From Streptomyces mexicanus (GTDB lineage: Bacteria > Actinomycetota > Actinomycetes > Streptomycetales > Streptomycetaceae): a DNA stretch of 49,182 nt. A program made the translations under genes and the position numbers. Location of the stretch: assembly GCF_902506575.1 (NCBI RefSeq), contig NZ_LR732544.1, positions 608,986-658,167 on the forward strand, in the 5' to 3' direction. Below are positions 33,199 to 42,079 of this stretch, piece by piece (position 1 is the first letter of the stretch; each line of letters opens with the position of its first letter). The notes beneath the pieces were generated by a model that was given only the letters and a program-made list of their open reading frames with translations, was not told where the DNA came from and did no database searches.

Positions 33199-33660
33199 TC
33201 AGAGCTGCCCTTCGGCGGGCGCCGGCGGCGCGGCGGAGCCCTCGGGCGCAGCGGAGCGCTCCCCGTCCCGCGCGGCCGGCTCCGCGGCCTGCTCGGGCTG
33301 CCGGTCGACCAGGGCCAGGGCCTCTTCGGCGGTCTCGGAGACGGGCACCGCGATGCTGACGCCGGTCAGGTCGAGGATCCGTCGTACGGGTGGGGTGGGC
33401 GCGATGATGTGGACGCTGCCGGGCCGCTCGCGGACCTCCTGGTAGACCCGCAGGATGATGTTCATGCCCGAGGAGTCCATGAAGGGCACGCCGGTGAGGT
33501 CGCGCAGGAAGTGGCGTCGGCCGTGGTGGAGCTGATTGGCCAGGTGGGCCTGCAACTCCGTCGCGGTGTCGGCGTCCAGATAGCCCTCCACCGTGAGCAG
33601 AGCGACATCGTCCCTCGGCACGGTCACCTCGACGGACAGCGGATTTGGGGCAAGGGGCAC
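33199..33660 (-). CDS. STAS-domain anti-sigma-factor antagonist (RsbV/BldG-like)
   Basis: A 153-aa protein with one STAS domain (about residues 8-112) and a disordered Glu/Ala/Pro tail. DLTGVPFMDSSGMNIILRVYQ carries the DSSG phosphorylation box (62-65) typical of antagonists that are phosphorylated by RsbW-type kinases. In the unphosphorylated form such proteins sequester the kinase and free the sigma factor. The GTG at 33660, with GGTGGAGGGACCT upstream, is preferred over a start 20 codons earlier. It lies between the HATPase gene and rsbR on the same strand, so it probably works with the HATPase protein next door. Confidence 0.87.
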   Translation of the reverse strand: MPLAPNPLSVEVTVPRDDVALLTVEGYLDADTATELQAHLANQLHHGRRHFLRDLTGVPFMDSSGMNIILRVYQEVRERPGSVHIIAPTPPVRRILDLTGVSIAVPVSETAEEALALVDRQPEQAAEPAARDGERSAAPEGSAAPPAPAEGQL

Positions 33661-33807
33661 AGGTCCCTCCACCGAGTGCTGCCCTGCGTTCCCGCGTCTC
33701 CCCGTGGACCGCGCCGTCATGCGGGCCTGGTTCGGCCGGTTCCGCAGGCCCCGCGCGCACGGTCCCGCCGGCTCCGGTCCGGACGGTCCCGCCGGACCCG
33801 CGCCGCC

Positions 33808-34242
33808 TCACCAGGGCAGGAAGACGTGGACGTCCTTGCCGTGCTCGTTGACCACGACGCTGACCTGGTCGGACAGGGTGTGGATCAGGTGCCAGCCGAT
33901 GCCGCCGCCACCGCTGCTGGGACGGAACGGGCGCGGCTCCGGCGGCGTCCTGCTGGTGTCGCTGAGGGTCACGTGCACCCCGTCGAACGTGCGGCGCATC
34001 CGCAGCACGAACGGCCCCGGCGCGTACTGCACGGCGTTCGCGGCCAGTTCGGTGACCACGAGCAGGATGTCGTCCCAGTGCTCGGGGGCCGCGGGCAGGC
34101 AGTGCCGCGCGAGGTCGTCCAGGAACTCCTCCGCGGCCAGACGCGCACCCGTCACATGATGCAACTCGCCCGCGAAGTGCTCGGTGCGACTGGGGATCCC
34201 CTCGGTAGCCAGTGTGTCGTCCCTATGCGGCTCGCTTGCCAT
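33808..34242 (-). CDS. RsbW-like ATP-binding protein (anti-sigma kinase)
   Basis: A 144-aa HATPase_c_2 protein. The N-box is ILLVVTELAANAVQYAPG (E65, N69), followed by VTLSDTSRTPPEPRPF (degenerate G1) and GGGGIGWHLIHTLSDQV (G2, 111-127). Streptomyces carry dozens of such proteins; some bind sigma factors and others only phosphorylate STAS proteins. Its neighbour encodes a DSSG-type STAS protein, a natural partner. GAAGGCGAG precedes the ATG at 34242. Confidence 0.87.
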   Translation of the reverse strand: MASEPHRDDTLATEGIPSRTEHFAGELHHVTGARLAAEEFLDDLARHCLPAAPEHWDDILLVVTELAANAVQYAPGPFVLRMRRTFDGVHVTLSDTSRTPPEPRPFRPSSGGGGIGWHLIHTLSDQVSVVVNEHGKDVHVFLPW

Positions 34243-34341
34243 CTCGCCTTCCCGGCCCGGCGTGAGCAGGGCGTCCTCGTCCTTTCGTCCGCCCCTCCGT
34301 ACCCCTGACTAGTTCCCGTGGGCAGGCAGCCTACGCTTCGG

Positions 34342-34403
34342 TGTCCGCGCCGCGGGAGCCGGCCGTCGGCCGGCCCGGGGAGCGGGCCGCGCGGGGGTGC
34401 GCG
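34342..34403 (-). terminator. Nested hairpin after the acyl-CoA ligase gene
   Basis: The inner stem GCCGGCC-GTC-GGCCGGC (34358-34374) sits within an outer pairing GTCCGCGC/GCGCGGAC (about 34342-34349 and 34396-34403), immediately beyond the ligase stop at 34414. Confidence 0.55.
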
Positions 34404-34413
34404 GACCGCCGGG

Positions 34414-36321
34414 TCAGCGGAAGACGTCGTCGGAGTCCTCCCGGCTCGCCGCCGGGTCCTCTCCGGCCGGCCGGCGGGCGACGCGGCCGCGGCGCGCGTC
34501 GTACATGGCGTCGATCTCGGCGGCGTAGCGCTCCACGATGGCGGCCCTGCGCAGCTTCATCGACGGGGTCAGCAGCCCGCCGGCCACGTCGAAGGGTTCC
34601 GGCAGCAGCCGGAAGACACGGATGGACTCCGAGCGGGACACGGCGCTGTTGGCCGCCGCCACCGCCCGGCCGATCTCCTCGCGCAGGGCGTTCTCCTCCC
34701 GCCCCTCGCGGCTCGCCGCGTCCCCGGGCAGCGCGAGCAGCGCCCGCCAGTGCGCCAGGAAGTCCGGGTCCAGCGTGATCAGCGCGCCCACGCACGGGCG
34801 GTCGTCGCCCACGACCACCGCCTGGTGGATCAGCGGGTGCATCCGCAGGCGCTGTTCCAGCAGCGCCGGGGCCCCGCTCTTGCCGCCGCTGGTGACGATG
34901 ACGTCCTTCTTGCGTCCCGTGATCGTCAGATAGCCCTGCGCGTCCAGGTGCCCGAGGTCGCCGGTGGCCAGCCGGCCGTCGCGCAGCACGGCCCGGGTGG
35001 CCGCGGGGTCGCCCACGTACCCCTGGAACAGCGACGGCCCGCGCACCAGGATCTCCCCGTCGTCGGCCACCGTGATCTCGGTGCCGGGCAGGGCCTTGCC
35101 GACGGTGCCGGACTTCTCCCGGCCCAGCGGCTGCATGGTGATCCCGCCTGCGGTCTCGGTCAGCCCGTATCCGTCGTGCACGTAGATGCCGATGCCCTCG
35201 TAGAACAGGGACAGCTCGCGGCTGAGCGTGGAGCCGCCGGAGGTGGCCCGTACCACCCGGCCGCCCAGCGCCGCCCGCAGCCCGCGGTAGACCGTCCGCT
35301 CGTACACGGCGTGCCGCAGGCGCAGCCGCGGACCCGGTCCGCGGCCGCCGCCCGTGCGCTGCCGCTCCCGTGCCGCCGCGAAGGCCCGCGCGGTGGCGGC
35401 CGCCCGCTCGAACAGGGCGCCGCGGCCCGCCTGCTGGGCCGTGCGCAGGAAATTCTTGTACAGCTTCTCGAACACGGACGGCACCGCGTACAGGTACGTC
35501 GGACGAAAGGAGCGCAGTGCCGGGACGAGCGCCCGCTCGTCGAGGTCCGGCTCGTGCCCCATCAGGATGCCGCCGCGCACGCAGATGCCCTGGATCATCA
35601 GCCCGTACACGTGGGAGAACGGCAGGAAGGCGAGCACCGAGGCCTGTTCGCCGGGCGGCGCCGCCGTGTGCCCCCAGCCCGCCAGCAGCGTGTCGCACGG
35701 GCTCGCCAGCGCCCGGTGGCTCAGCGCGCACCCCAGGGCGCGGCCGCCGGTGCCGGAGGTGTAGGCGATCACGGCGGTCGCCTCCGGCGCGACGATCCGG
35801 CGCAGCGACTCCACCGTGGTCGGCGGCACCGCCGCGCCGTCCGCCACCAGCTGCTCCAGCGCTCCGGCGTCCAGCTGCCACACGTGCCGCAGCCGGGGCA
35901 GCGCCGCGCACACGGAGCCCACCGTCATCGCGCCCTGCTCGTCCTCCACGACCACGGCGACACACCCGGCGTCCCGCAGGATCCACTCGACCTGGCCGCG
36001 CGAGGAGGACGGATAGACCGGCACGACCTGGGCGCCGACCGCCCACAGCGCGTAGGACAGGACCGTCCACTCGTACCGGGTGCGGGCCATGACCGCCACC
36101 CGGTGGCCGGGGGCGATCCCGGCGGCGACCAGTCCCCGCGCCAGGGCGGAGACCTCCTCCCGCAGCGCTGCGGCGCTCACCCGCTGCCACCCGCCGTCCG
36201 GCCCGGTCCGGCGCGCCAGCACCGGCAGGTCCGGACGGGCCTCGGCGGTCGCGAAGACGCTGTCGGCCAGGCCCCCGGTCAGCGGGGGCGCGGTGGGGAG
36301 AGCGAGAGCGACGTCGGTCAT
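34414..36321 (-). CDS. Long-chain acyl-CoA synthetase-like protein (AMP-binding) with altered A3 motif
   Basis: A 635-aa ANL-superfamily protein of the FadD15-like long-chain fatty acyl-CoA ligase group. The A5 region DGYGLTETAGG, the A7/A8 segment TGDLGHLDAQGYLTITGRKKDVIVTSGGK and a C-terminal lysine in LLTPSMKLRR are present. The phosphate-binding A3 loop, normally YTSGTTGxPKG, reads YTSGTGGRALG (187-197): the second Thr, the Pro and the conserved Lys are all replaced. Reduced or altered adenylation activity is likely. RTYLYAVPSVFEK-type helices and length are otherwise normal. It is divergent from the DUF6480 gene. Confidence 0.88.
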   Translation of the reverse strand: MTDVALALPTAPPLTGGLADSVFATAEARPDLPVLARRTGPDGGWQRVSAAALREEVSALARGLVAAGIAPGHRVAVMARTRYEWTVLSYALWAVGAQVVPVYPSSSRGQVEWILRDAGCVAVVVEDEQGAMTVGSVCAALPRLRHVWQLDAGALEQLVADGAAVPPTTVESLRRIVAPEATAVIAYTSGTGGRALGCALSHRALASPCDTLLAGWGHTAAPPGEQASVLAFLPFSHVYGLMIQGICVRGGILMGHEPDLDERALVPALRSFRPTYLYAVPSVFEKLYKNFLRTAQQAGRGALFERAAATARAFAAARERQRTGGGRGPGPRLRLRHAVYERTVYRGLRAALGGRVVRATSGGSTLSRELSLFYEGIGIYVHDGYGLTETAGGITMQPLGREKSGTVGKALPGTEITVADDGEILVRGPSLFQGYVGDPAATRAVLRDGRLATGDLGHLDAQGYLTITGRKKDVIVTSGGKSGAPALLEQRLRMHPLIHQAVVVGDDRPCVGALITLDPDFLAHWRALLALPGDAASREGREENALREEIGRAVAAANSAVSRSESIRVFRLLPEPFDVAGGLLTPSMKLRRAAIVERYAAEIDAMYDARRGRVARRPAGEDPAASREDSDDVFR

Positions 36322-36471
36322 GCGCTGCTCCTGCCGGTGCTACCGAGAGTGACTCCGCCGATGTGTGCCGGAGTCGGCGGGTCGAATCTAGCCCAGGCGG
36401 GACCGGTCGGACAGCGGGATACGGGGACGTGCCTGTTCTGTGATCCGGGCCGTTCGGGGAACCCGGCAACC

Positions 36472-36705
36472 ATGAGTTACGTCAATCCGGACCCCGAACC
36501 CGATCGGACCCCCGGCCTGGAGCCCGGCGGCGGTGTACCGCCCGGCGAGACCCCGCCGGCGGAGAGCAGCATGCCCGAGGCCGGGCCCCGCGAGCCCGAG
36601 GCCACGACAAGGGGCTGGGCGAAGGCCCCCCTCACCATCATCCTCGTCCTGGTCCTGGTGGTCGCCGTCGGCTTCCTCACCTATGCCCTGGCGCTGATCC
36701 TCTGA
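36472..36705 (+). CDS. DUF6480 family single-helix membrane protein
   Basis: A 77-aa protein. The N-terminal 45 residues are Pro/Glu/Gly-rich (NPDPEPDRTPGLEPGGGVPP...), followed by a basic WAKAPL and one membrane helix of about 22 residues (LTIILVLVLVVAVGFLTYALALIL) at the C-terminus. This layout is the actinobacterial DUF6480 family, of unknown function. A GTTC-GGG-GAAC palindrome lies just upstream of the ATG. Its stop is 14 bp from the convergent glutamate-cysteine ligase stop. Confidence 0.8.
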   Translation: MSYVNPDPEPDRTPGLEPGGGVPPGETPPAESSMPEAGPREPEATTRGWAKAPLTIILVLVLVVAVGFLTYALALIL

Positions 36706-36719
36706 CCCGGTGTGCCGGC

Positions 36720-37808
36720 TCACCCCTGCGTGTGCCGCACACAGGCGGTGACGACGTCCCGCAGGCTGCCGGTCCGCTCCAGCAGTTCGCGCTGTACCCG
36801 GGCGCCGTCGCCGCGCCGCCGCAGGTCCGCGAGGGCCTCCCGGGTCCGTTCCAGGTCGCCGGTGTCCTCCAGCGCGTCGGCGATGTGGTCGAGCAGCGCC
36901 CGCACCACGACGTCGGCGGGCTCGGGCCGCATGGTCAACGGGTCGAGCAGCCTCGCGGCCGGCCCCGTCCGCGCCGCCTGCCACGCGGCCAGGCGCAGCA
37001 GGCTCACGCTGTGGTCCGCGGGCTCTATGCCCGCCCGCCACTCGCGCGCCGCGGTCTCCACCAGGCCCCGGACGAGGGTCGCCAGCAACTGGGCGGTCTC
37101 CGCGTGCAGACACACGTCGGCGACCCGGATCTCCACGGTCGGGTACCGCTCGGACAGCCGCGCGTCGAAGTACGCCATCTTCTCGTCGAGGATCCCCCCG
37201 GTGGCCACCATGCCCGCCACCCGCCGGTGGTAGCGCTCCGCCGACCCGAACAGCTCGGTCGGCCCGGCCGACGGCCAGCGGTCCCACACCCGGCTGCGGT
37301 AGCTGTGGTAACCGGTGTCCTTGCCCTGCCAGAACGGCGAGTTGGCGCTGATCGCCAGCAGTACGGGCAGCCAGGGCCGGATGCGGTCCACGACCGCGGT
37401 GCCCTCCTCGTCCGACTCCACGGACACGTGGACGTGGCAGCCGCACACGAGCTGCTCCCGGGTGGCGATGCCGTACTGCTCGGCCAGCCACTGGTAGCGG
37501 CGGTTGACGCTGATGGTGGGACTGACCGGCGGCGGCGAGGTGGCCAGCGCCGCCACCGCGCAGCCGATCTCCCCGGCCAGCCGGGCCGCCTCCTTGCGGC
37601 AGCGGACGATCTCCGCGCCCAGCTCGGTCATGTCCGTCTGGGGATGCGTGGCGAACTCCAGCATCTGCCCGTAGAGCTCTTTCTCGAACACGCCCTGGTC
37701 CGCCGCGTCCGCCTCGGCGTGCGCCAGCACCGCCGCCGACATCGCCTTCGGTTCACCGCTGTCCGGGTCGACCAGGAGGAGTTCCTCCTCCACTCCGACG
37801 GTCCGCAC
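36720..37808 (-). CDS. Type 2 glutamate-cysteine ligase (YbdK-like carboxylate-amine ligase)
   Basis: ATP-dependent carboxylate-amine ligase of the GCS2/YbdK family, 362 aa. The opening VGVEEELLLVDPDSG, the conserved CGCHVHVSV near residue 125, ANSPFWQGKDTGYHSYRSRVWDRWP near 155 and PTVEIRVADVCLHAE near 230 form the ATP/amino-acid site. E. coli YbdK has weak gamma-glutamylcysteine synthetase activity. Streptomyces make mycothiol rather than glutathione, so the true product is uncertain; ergothioneine-pathway EgtA is a distant relative. The GTG start lies right after AAAGG. Confidence 0.9.
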   Translation of the reverse strand: MRTVGVEEELLLVDPDSGEPKAMSAAVLAHAEADAADQGVFEKELYGQMLEFATHPQTDMTELGAEIVRCRKEAARLAGEIGCAVAALATSPPPVSPTISVNRRYQWLAEQYGIATREQLVCGCHVHVSVESDEEGTAVVDRIRPWLPVLLAISANSPFWQGKDTGYHSYRSRVWDRWPSAGPTELFGSAERYHRRVAGMVATGGILDEKMAYFDARLSERYPTVEIRVADVCLHAETAQLLATLVRGLVETAAREWRAGIEPADHSVSLLRLAAWQAARTGPAARLLDPLTMRPEPADVVVRALLDHIADALEDTGDLERTREALADLRRRGDGARVQRELLERTGSLRDVVTACVRHTQG

Positions 37809-37916
37809 CTTTCGCCGCCCTTCCGGTTCTCAGCCGCGACTCCGGCCGTGTGCCGGGGTCGTAGCACCCGGCTGCCCCGGGACGGCCGACGGACACCTGG
37901 ACGTGGTGCTCGTCTC

Positions 37917-37934
37917 CCGCCCGGCCCGGGGCGG
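37917..37934 (-). terminator. Short hairpin after glgB
   Basis: CCGCCC-GGCCCG-GGGCGG, a 6-bp stem with 6-nt loop, lies 9 nt beyond the glgB stop. Confidence 0.4.
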
Positions 37935-37942
37935 CGGCGTGC

Positions 37943-40180
37943 TCAGACGGGGTACGGGGTCAGCCAGACGGTGGCCAGCGGCGGCAGCGTGAGGCGGACC
38001 TGCCCGTCCTCCGGCTTGACCGGATCGGGCTGGGTGACGCCGCTGCCGCCGTACGCCGCGGCGTCGGTGTTGAGGGCCTCGTACCAGGCGGTGATGTCGA
38101 CGGGCACGTGCAGCCGGTAGTCGTGGCGCACCACGGGGGAGAAGTTGGACACCGCCAGCAGCGGGCCGCCCTGGGCGTCGTGCCGCAGGAACGCGAAGAC
38201 GTTGTCGTCGGCGGCGTCCACGGCCACCCACCGGAACCCCTCCGGCCGGGTGTCGCGCTGCCACAGGGCCGGGGTGGCCCGGTAGACCCGGTTCAGGTCG
38301 CGCACCAGGTTCTGCACGCCCCGGTGGTCACCGGCCGCGCACCAGCCCTCGTCCAGCAGCCACCACTCCGGCCCGTGCTCCTCGGAGAACTCCCCGCCCT
38401 GCGCGAACTCCTGCCCCATGAACAGCAGCTGCTTGCCGGGGTGGGCCCACATGAACCCCAGGTAGGCGCGGTGGTTGGCCCGCCGCTGCCACCAGTCGCC
38501 CGGCATCTTCGACACCAGCGCCTGCTTGCCGTGCACCACCTCGTCGTGGGAGATCGGCAGCACGTAGTTCTCGCTGTAGGCGTACACCATCGCGAAGGTC
38601 ATCTCGTGGTGGTGGTACTTGCGGTGCACCGGCTCCTTGCTCATGTACTGCAGCGAGTCGTGCATCCAGCCCATGTTCCACTTCAGCCCGAAGCCGGGCC
38701 CGCCGCAGTCGGTCGGCGCGGTCACCCCGCCCCAGGCGGTGGACTCCTCGGCGATCGTCACCACCCCCGGCGCCCGCCGGTAGACGGTGGCGTTCATCTC
38801 CTGCAGGAACGCCATCGCGGCCAGGTCCTCCCGGCCGCCGAACGCGTTCGGCGTCCACTGGCCGGAGTCGCGCGAGTAGTCCAGGTAGAGCATCGAGGCC
38901 ACCGCGTCCACGCGCAGCCCGTCGATGTGGAACTCCTCGCACCAGTACACCGCGTTGGCGACCAGGAAGTTGCGCACCTCGGTGCGGGCGTAGTCGAACT
39001 CGTACGTGCCCCAGTCCGGATGCTCGGCCCGCTGGGCGTTGCCGGGCTCGTACAGCGGGTCGCCGTCGAAGCGGGCCAGCGCCCAGTCGTCCTTCGGGAA
39101 GTGCGCCGGCACCCAGTCCATGATCACGCCGATGCCCGCACGGTGGCAGGCGTCCACGAAGTACCGGAAGTCGTCCGGGGTGCCCAGCCGGGCCGTCGGC
39201 GCGTAGTAGGAGGTCACCTGGTAGCCCCAGGAGCCGCCGAAGGGATGCTCGGCGACCGGCATCAGCTCCACGTGCGTGAAGCCGAGGTCCTTCACGTACG
39301 CCGGCAGCTCCTCGGCCAGCTCCCGGTACGTCAGCCCCTTCCGCCAGGACGGCAGGTGCACCTCGTACACCGAGAACGGCGCCTCGTGCACCGGGGTGTC
39401 CCCGCGGTGCGCCATCCACTCGGCGTCGCCCCACTCGTGGTGCGACGCCGTCACGATCGACGCCGTGTCCGGCGGCACCTCGGTGCGCCGCGCCATCGGG
39501 TCGGCCTTCAGGAAGCGGTGGCCGTACTGCGAGGTGATCTCGAACTTGTACCGGGCGCCCTCGCCGATGCCCGGCAGGAACAGCTCCCACACGCCCGCCG
39601 CGCCCAGCGAGCGCATCGGGTACGCGGTGCCGTCCCAGTGGCAGAAGTCCCCGGCCACCCGCACCCCGCGGGCGTTGGGCGCCCACACCGTGAACCGGGT
39701 GCCCTCCACCCCCTGGTGCGTCATCGGGTGCGCGCCCAGCGCCTTCCACAGCTGCTCGTGCCGGCCCTCCCGGATCAGGTGCAGGTCGAACTCGCCGAGC
39801 GCCGGCAGGAACCGGTAGGGGTCGTGGACCTCGTACTCGTCCGGCCCGTACGCCACGACCAGCGTGTACGGGGGGATCTCCGGCAGCGGCAGCAGGACCG
39901 AGAACAGGCCCTGGCCCTCGGAGACGAGCGGGATCCGCTTGCCGCCGACCACCACGCTCACCGCGTCGGCGAACGGGCGCAGCGCCCGCACCGCGATCCC
40001 GCCCGGCACCGGATGGGCGCCGAGGAACGCGTGCGGGTCGTGGTGGGCGCCGCCGAGCAGGCGCTCACGGTCGGTGTCGGCCAGGGGCGGGGCCGCCTTC
40101 GGCGGCGCCGTCCGCGTTCCTGCCGCTGCGGGCGGGACGGGGCCGGACGGCTCGGGAAGTGACGTGTCGCGCAGTGCCAC
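37943..40180 (-). CDS. glgB: 1,4-alpha-glucan branching enzyme
   Basis: GH13 enzyme that makes alpha-1,6 branches in glycogen/alpha-glucan; 745 aa, full length. An N-terminal carbohydrate-binding region (about 40-140) and a CBM48-like domain (about 150-240, [23 protein letters not shown]) precede the catalytic barrel. The nucleophile Asp is in [19 protein letters not shown], the acid Glu in [12 protein letters not shown] and the third carboxylate in [11 protein letters not shown]. The C-terminal beta-domain ends [19 protein letters not shown] lies 8 nt before the GTG, and only 4 bp separate it from the maltokinase stop, so the two are co-transcribed. In the GlgE pathway it acts after maltosyltransferase GlgE. 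Confidence 0.95.
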   Translation of the reverse strand: MALRDTSLPEPSGPVPPAAAGTRTAPPKAAPPLADTDRERLLGGAHHDPHAFLGAHPVPGGIAVRALRPFADAVSVVVGGKRIPLVSEGQGLFSVLLPLPEIPPYTLVVAYGPDEYEVHDPYRFLPALGEFDLHLIREGRHEQLWKALGAHPMTHQGVEGTRFTVWAPNARGVRVAGDFCHWDGTAYPMRSLGAAGVWELFLPGIGEGARYKFEITSQYGHRFLKADPMARRTEVPPDTASIVTASHHEWGDAEWMAHRGDTPVHEAPFSVYEVHLPSWRKGLTYRELAEELPAYVKDLGFTHVELMPVAEHPFGGSWGYQVTSYYAPTARLGTPDDFRYFVDACHRAGIGVIMDWVPAHFPKDDWALARFDGDPLYEPGNAQRAEHPDWGTYEFDYARTEVRNFLVANAVYWCEEFHIDGLRVDAVASMLYLDYSRDSGQWTPNAFGGREDLAAMAFLQEMNATVYRRAPGVVTIAEESTAWGGVTAPTDCGGPGFGLKWNMGWMHDSLQYMSKEPVHRKYHHHEMTFAMVYAYSENYVLPISHDEVVHGKQALVSKMPGDWWQRRANHRAYLGFMWAHPGKQLLFMGQEFAQGGEFSEEHGPEWWLLDEGWCAAGDHRGVQNLVRDLNRVYRATPALWQRDTRPEGFRWVAVDAADDNVFAFLRHDAQGGPLLAVSNFSPVVRHDYRLHVPVDITAWYEALNTDAAAYGGSGVTQPDPVKPEDGQVRLTLPPLATVWLTPYPV

Positions 40181-40184
40181 CGGT

Positions 40185-41573
40185 TCAGCCTCCTCTCACG
40201 GCGAGACGTTCGATCGCCGCCATCGGTACCGCGAGCCAGTCGGGGCGGTGCCGGGCCTCGTACAGCACTTCGTACACGGCACGGTCCGTCTCGTAGGCCC
40301 GCAGCAGGGCGTGTTTCTTACGGGGGTCCCAGCCGGCCAGGGAGGCGTACCCGGCGCAGTACGCCTCCCGGCAGCGGCGCGCCCACTCCGGGCGCCAGGG
40401 ACGGCGCTGCCGGGCGGCGTAGTCGAAGGAGCGCAGCATGCCCGCCACGTCCCGCACCGGGGACTCGGGCAGGCGCCGCTCGGCGAGCGGACGGGACGGC
40501 TCGCCCTCGAAGTCGATCACGAACCACTCGCGTCCGGCCCGCAGCACCTGGCCCAGGTGCAGGTCGCCGTGGATGCGCTGGGCGGGCGGCCCGGCGTCGC
40601 AGCTGACGAGCGCGGCGAACGCGGTGCGCAGCCGGGCCGCGTACGGGCGCAGCGCGGCCACGCTCTGGGTGGCCGCCTCCAGCCGCTCGGTCATCGCCGC
40701 CGCCGTCCGTGCGGTCTGCCGGTGCCCGCCGGTCGGGAAGGCGTCGGCCAGCGCCAGGTGCACCTCGGCGGTGGCCTGCCCGAGCTGGTGCGCCTGGGCG
40801 GTGAAGTCGTCACCGGTGGCCAGCGCGCGCAGGGCCAGCGTCCAGCCGTCGGCCGCGTCCGGCAGGAACGGCTGCAGCACCCCGAGCGTGGCCGCCTCCG
40901 GCTGCGCGGTGCGCAGCCAGGCCACCGGGGCGGGCACGCGGCTGCAGCCCTGCCGGGCCAGCGCCCAGGGCACCTCCAGGTCCGGGTTGACACCCGGCTG
41001 GATCCGGCGGAACACCTTCAGGATGAACTCGTCGCCGTACACGATCGAGGAGTTGGACTGCTCGGCGTCCAGCAGCCGCGGCACCAGACCGCCCGGGATC
41101 AGCACGGACGGGTCGGCCTCGAAGCGCAGCGGCCCGGCCACCCCGGGGTGGCGCAGCCGCTCCAGCAGCAACTGCGCCGACCGCGGGTCGCACAGCGCGT
41201 CGTAGACCGCCAGGCCCGCCAGCGGCCCCTGCACCGGTCGGCCGATGAACGCCCGGTGCAGGCGCGGCGCCAGCTCCTGCCGCACGCCCAGCAGCAGCTG
41301 GTAGCAGTCCGCGGTCGGAGGCGCGGAGGTGCCGGCCGGCGCGGGGACGCCGCCGTGGCCGCCGGTGACGCCCGCGTGCTCGGCGTGGACCAGCAGATGC
41401 AGGCAGCCGGGGAACAGCTCCGTCATCGACAGCAGCCGCAGATCGGTGACGGGCCGGTCCTTGCCGGCGAACCACCGTTGGCGCGGCAGCCAGTCGCGCA
41501 ACAGCGACCCGAGCGAGGCCATCGGCCCGGCCAGGTGCGTGGTGCCCGGCTGGAGGGATGCGGTCTTCGGCAT
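40185..41573 (-). CDS. mak: Maltokinase (Mak/Pep2)
   Basis: ATP-dependent maltose kinase that makes maltose-1-phosphate for GlgE; 462 aa. The N-terminal Mak cap domain ([20 protein letters not shown]) is followed by a kinase fold with [21 protein letters not shown] (nucleotide lysine), the catalytic loop [15 protein letters not shown] and the metal aspartate in [17 protein letters not shown]. The ATG at 41573 is chosen since AAGGAGG is correctly spaced for it; a GTG two codons earlier is too close. Normally treS lies directly upstream and supplies maltose. Here only the 3' end of treS remains, 33 bp away. Confidence 0.93.
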   Translation of the reverse strand: MPKTASLQPGTTHLAGPMASLGSLLRDWLPRQRWFAGKDRPVTDLRLLSMTELFPGCLHLLVHAEHAGVTGGHGGVPAPAGTSAPPTADCYQLLLGVRQELAPRLHRAFIGRPVQGPLAGLAVYDALCDPRSAQLLLERLRHPGVAGPLRFEADPSVLIPGGLVPRLLDAEQSNSSIVYGDEFILKVFRRIQPGVNPDLEVPWALARQGCSRVPAPVAWLRTAQPEAATLGVLQPFLPDAADGWTLALRALATGDDFTAQAHQLGQATAEVHLALADAFPTGGHRQTARTAAAMTERLEAATQSVAALRPYAARLRTAFAALVSCDAGPPAQRIHGDLHLGQVLRAGREWFVIDFEGEPSRPLAERRLPESPVRDVAGMLRSFDYAARQRRPWRPEWARRCREAYCAGYASLAGWDPRKKHALLRAYETDRAVYEVLYEARHRPDWLAVPMAAIERLAVRGG

Positions 41574-41605
41574 GGTCACGCCTCCTTTCGTCGGCCGCAG
41601 GGTGG

Positions 41606-41949
41606 TCAGACTCGTCGGCCGATCCGGGATGCGACTTTGGTGAGCCGGAACCAGTAGAAGCCGTGTCCCGCGAGGGTCAGCAGATAGGGGAGTTCACCGA
41701 TGGCGGGGAAGCGGACCCCGCCGATCAGCTCGACCGGGTGCCGTCCGTCGAAGGCGCTCAGGTCGAGTTCGGTGGGCTGGGCGAACCGGGAGAAGTTGTT
41801 CACGCACAGCACCAGGTCGTCCTTGTACTCGCGCAGGAAGGCGATCACCGCCGGGTTGGAGGACTGCAGTTCGGTGTAGGAGCCGAGTCCGAAGGCGGGG
41901 TTCTGCTTGCGGATCTCGATCATGCGGCGGGTCCAGTGCAGCAGCGAGG
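41606..41949 (-). pseudogene. treS: Trehalose synthase (treS) 3' fragment
   Basis: About 114 codons that match the C-terminal end of trehalose synthase/maltosyl-isomerase. Landmarks run from SSLLHWTRRMIEIRKQNPAF through LCVNNFSRFAQPTELDL to ELPYLLTLAGHGFYWFRL. A full TreS is about 560-600 aa; the whole catalytic GH13 barrel is missing. Homology stops at about 41949, where the sequence switches to an inverted histidine kinase fragment. The frame stays open through the junction into the symporter fragment (357-aa chimeric reading frame), but this is unlikely to be a working protein. Its position upstream of mak-glgB is the expected treS position. Confidence 0.85.
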
Positions 41950-42079
41950 AGCCTTCACCACGCTGGCCGACGAACTGCACGCCATCGAGCAGTACCTCTC
42001 CCTGGCCCGGGCCCGCTTCGGCGACCGTCTCGCCGTCACCCTGCAGATCGCTCCCGAGGTGCTGCCCGTCGCCCTGCCA
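41948..42079 (+). pseudogene. Internal fragment of a LytS-type sensor histidine kinase
   Basis: Read on the plus strand, 44 codons begin GAFTTLADELHAIEQYLSLA and continue RFGDRLAVTLQIAPEVLPVALP. This is the His_kinase (PF06580) segment that normally follows the phospho-acceptor histidine and precedes LCLQPLVENAVKHG. Neither the N-terminal sensor nor the ATPase domain is present. It is sandwiched between treS and symporter fragments that are on the opposite strand. The intact LytTR response regulator at 43114-43869 would be the natural partner of such a kinase. Confidence 0.8.

Noticed and set aside
41948..42079. Insertion sequence or other mobile-element remnant at the treS/symporter junction
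   Set aside because: No inverted terminal repeats, target-site duplication or transposase sequence; the insert matches histidine-kinase coding sequence.
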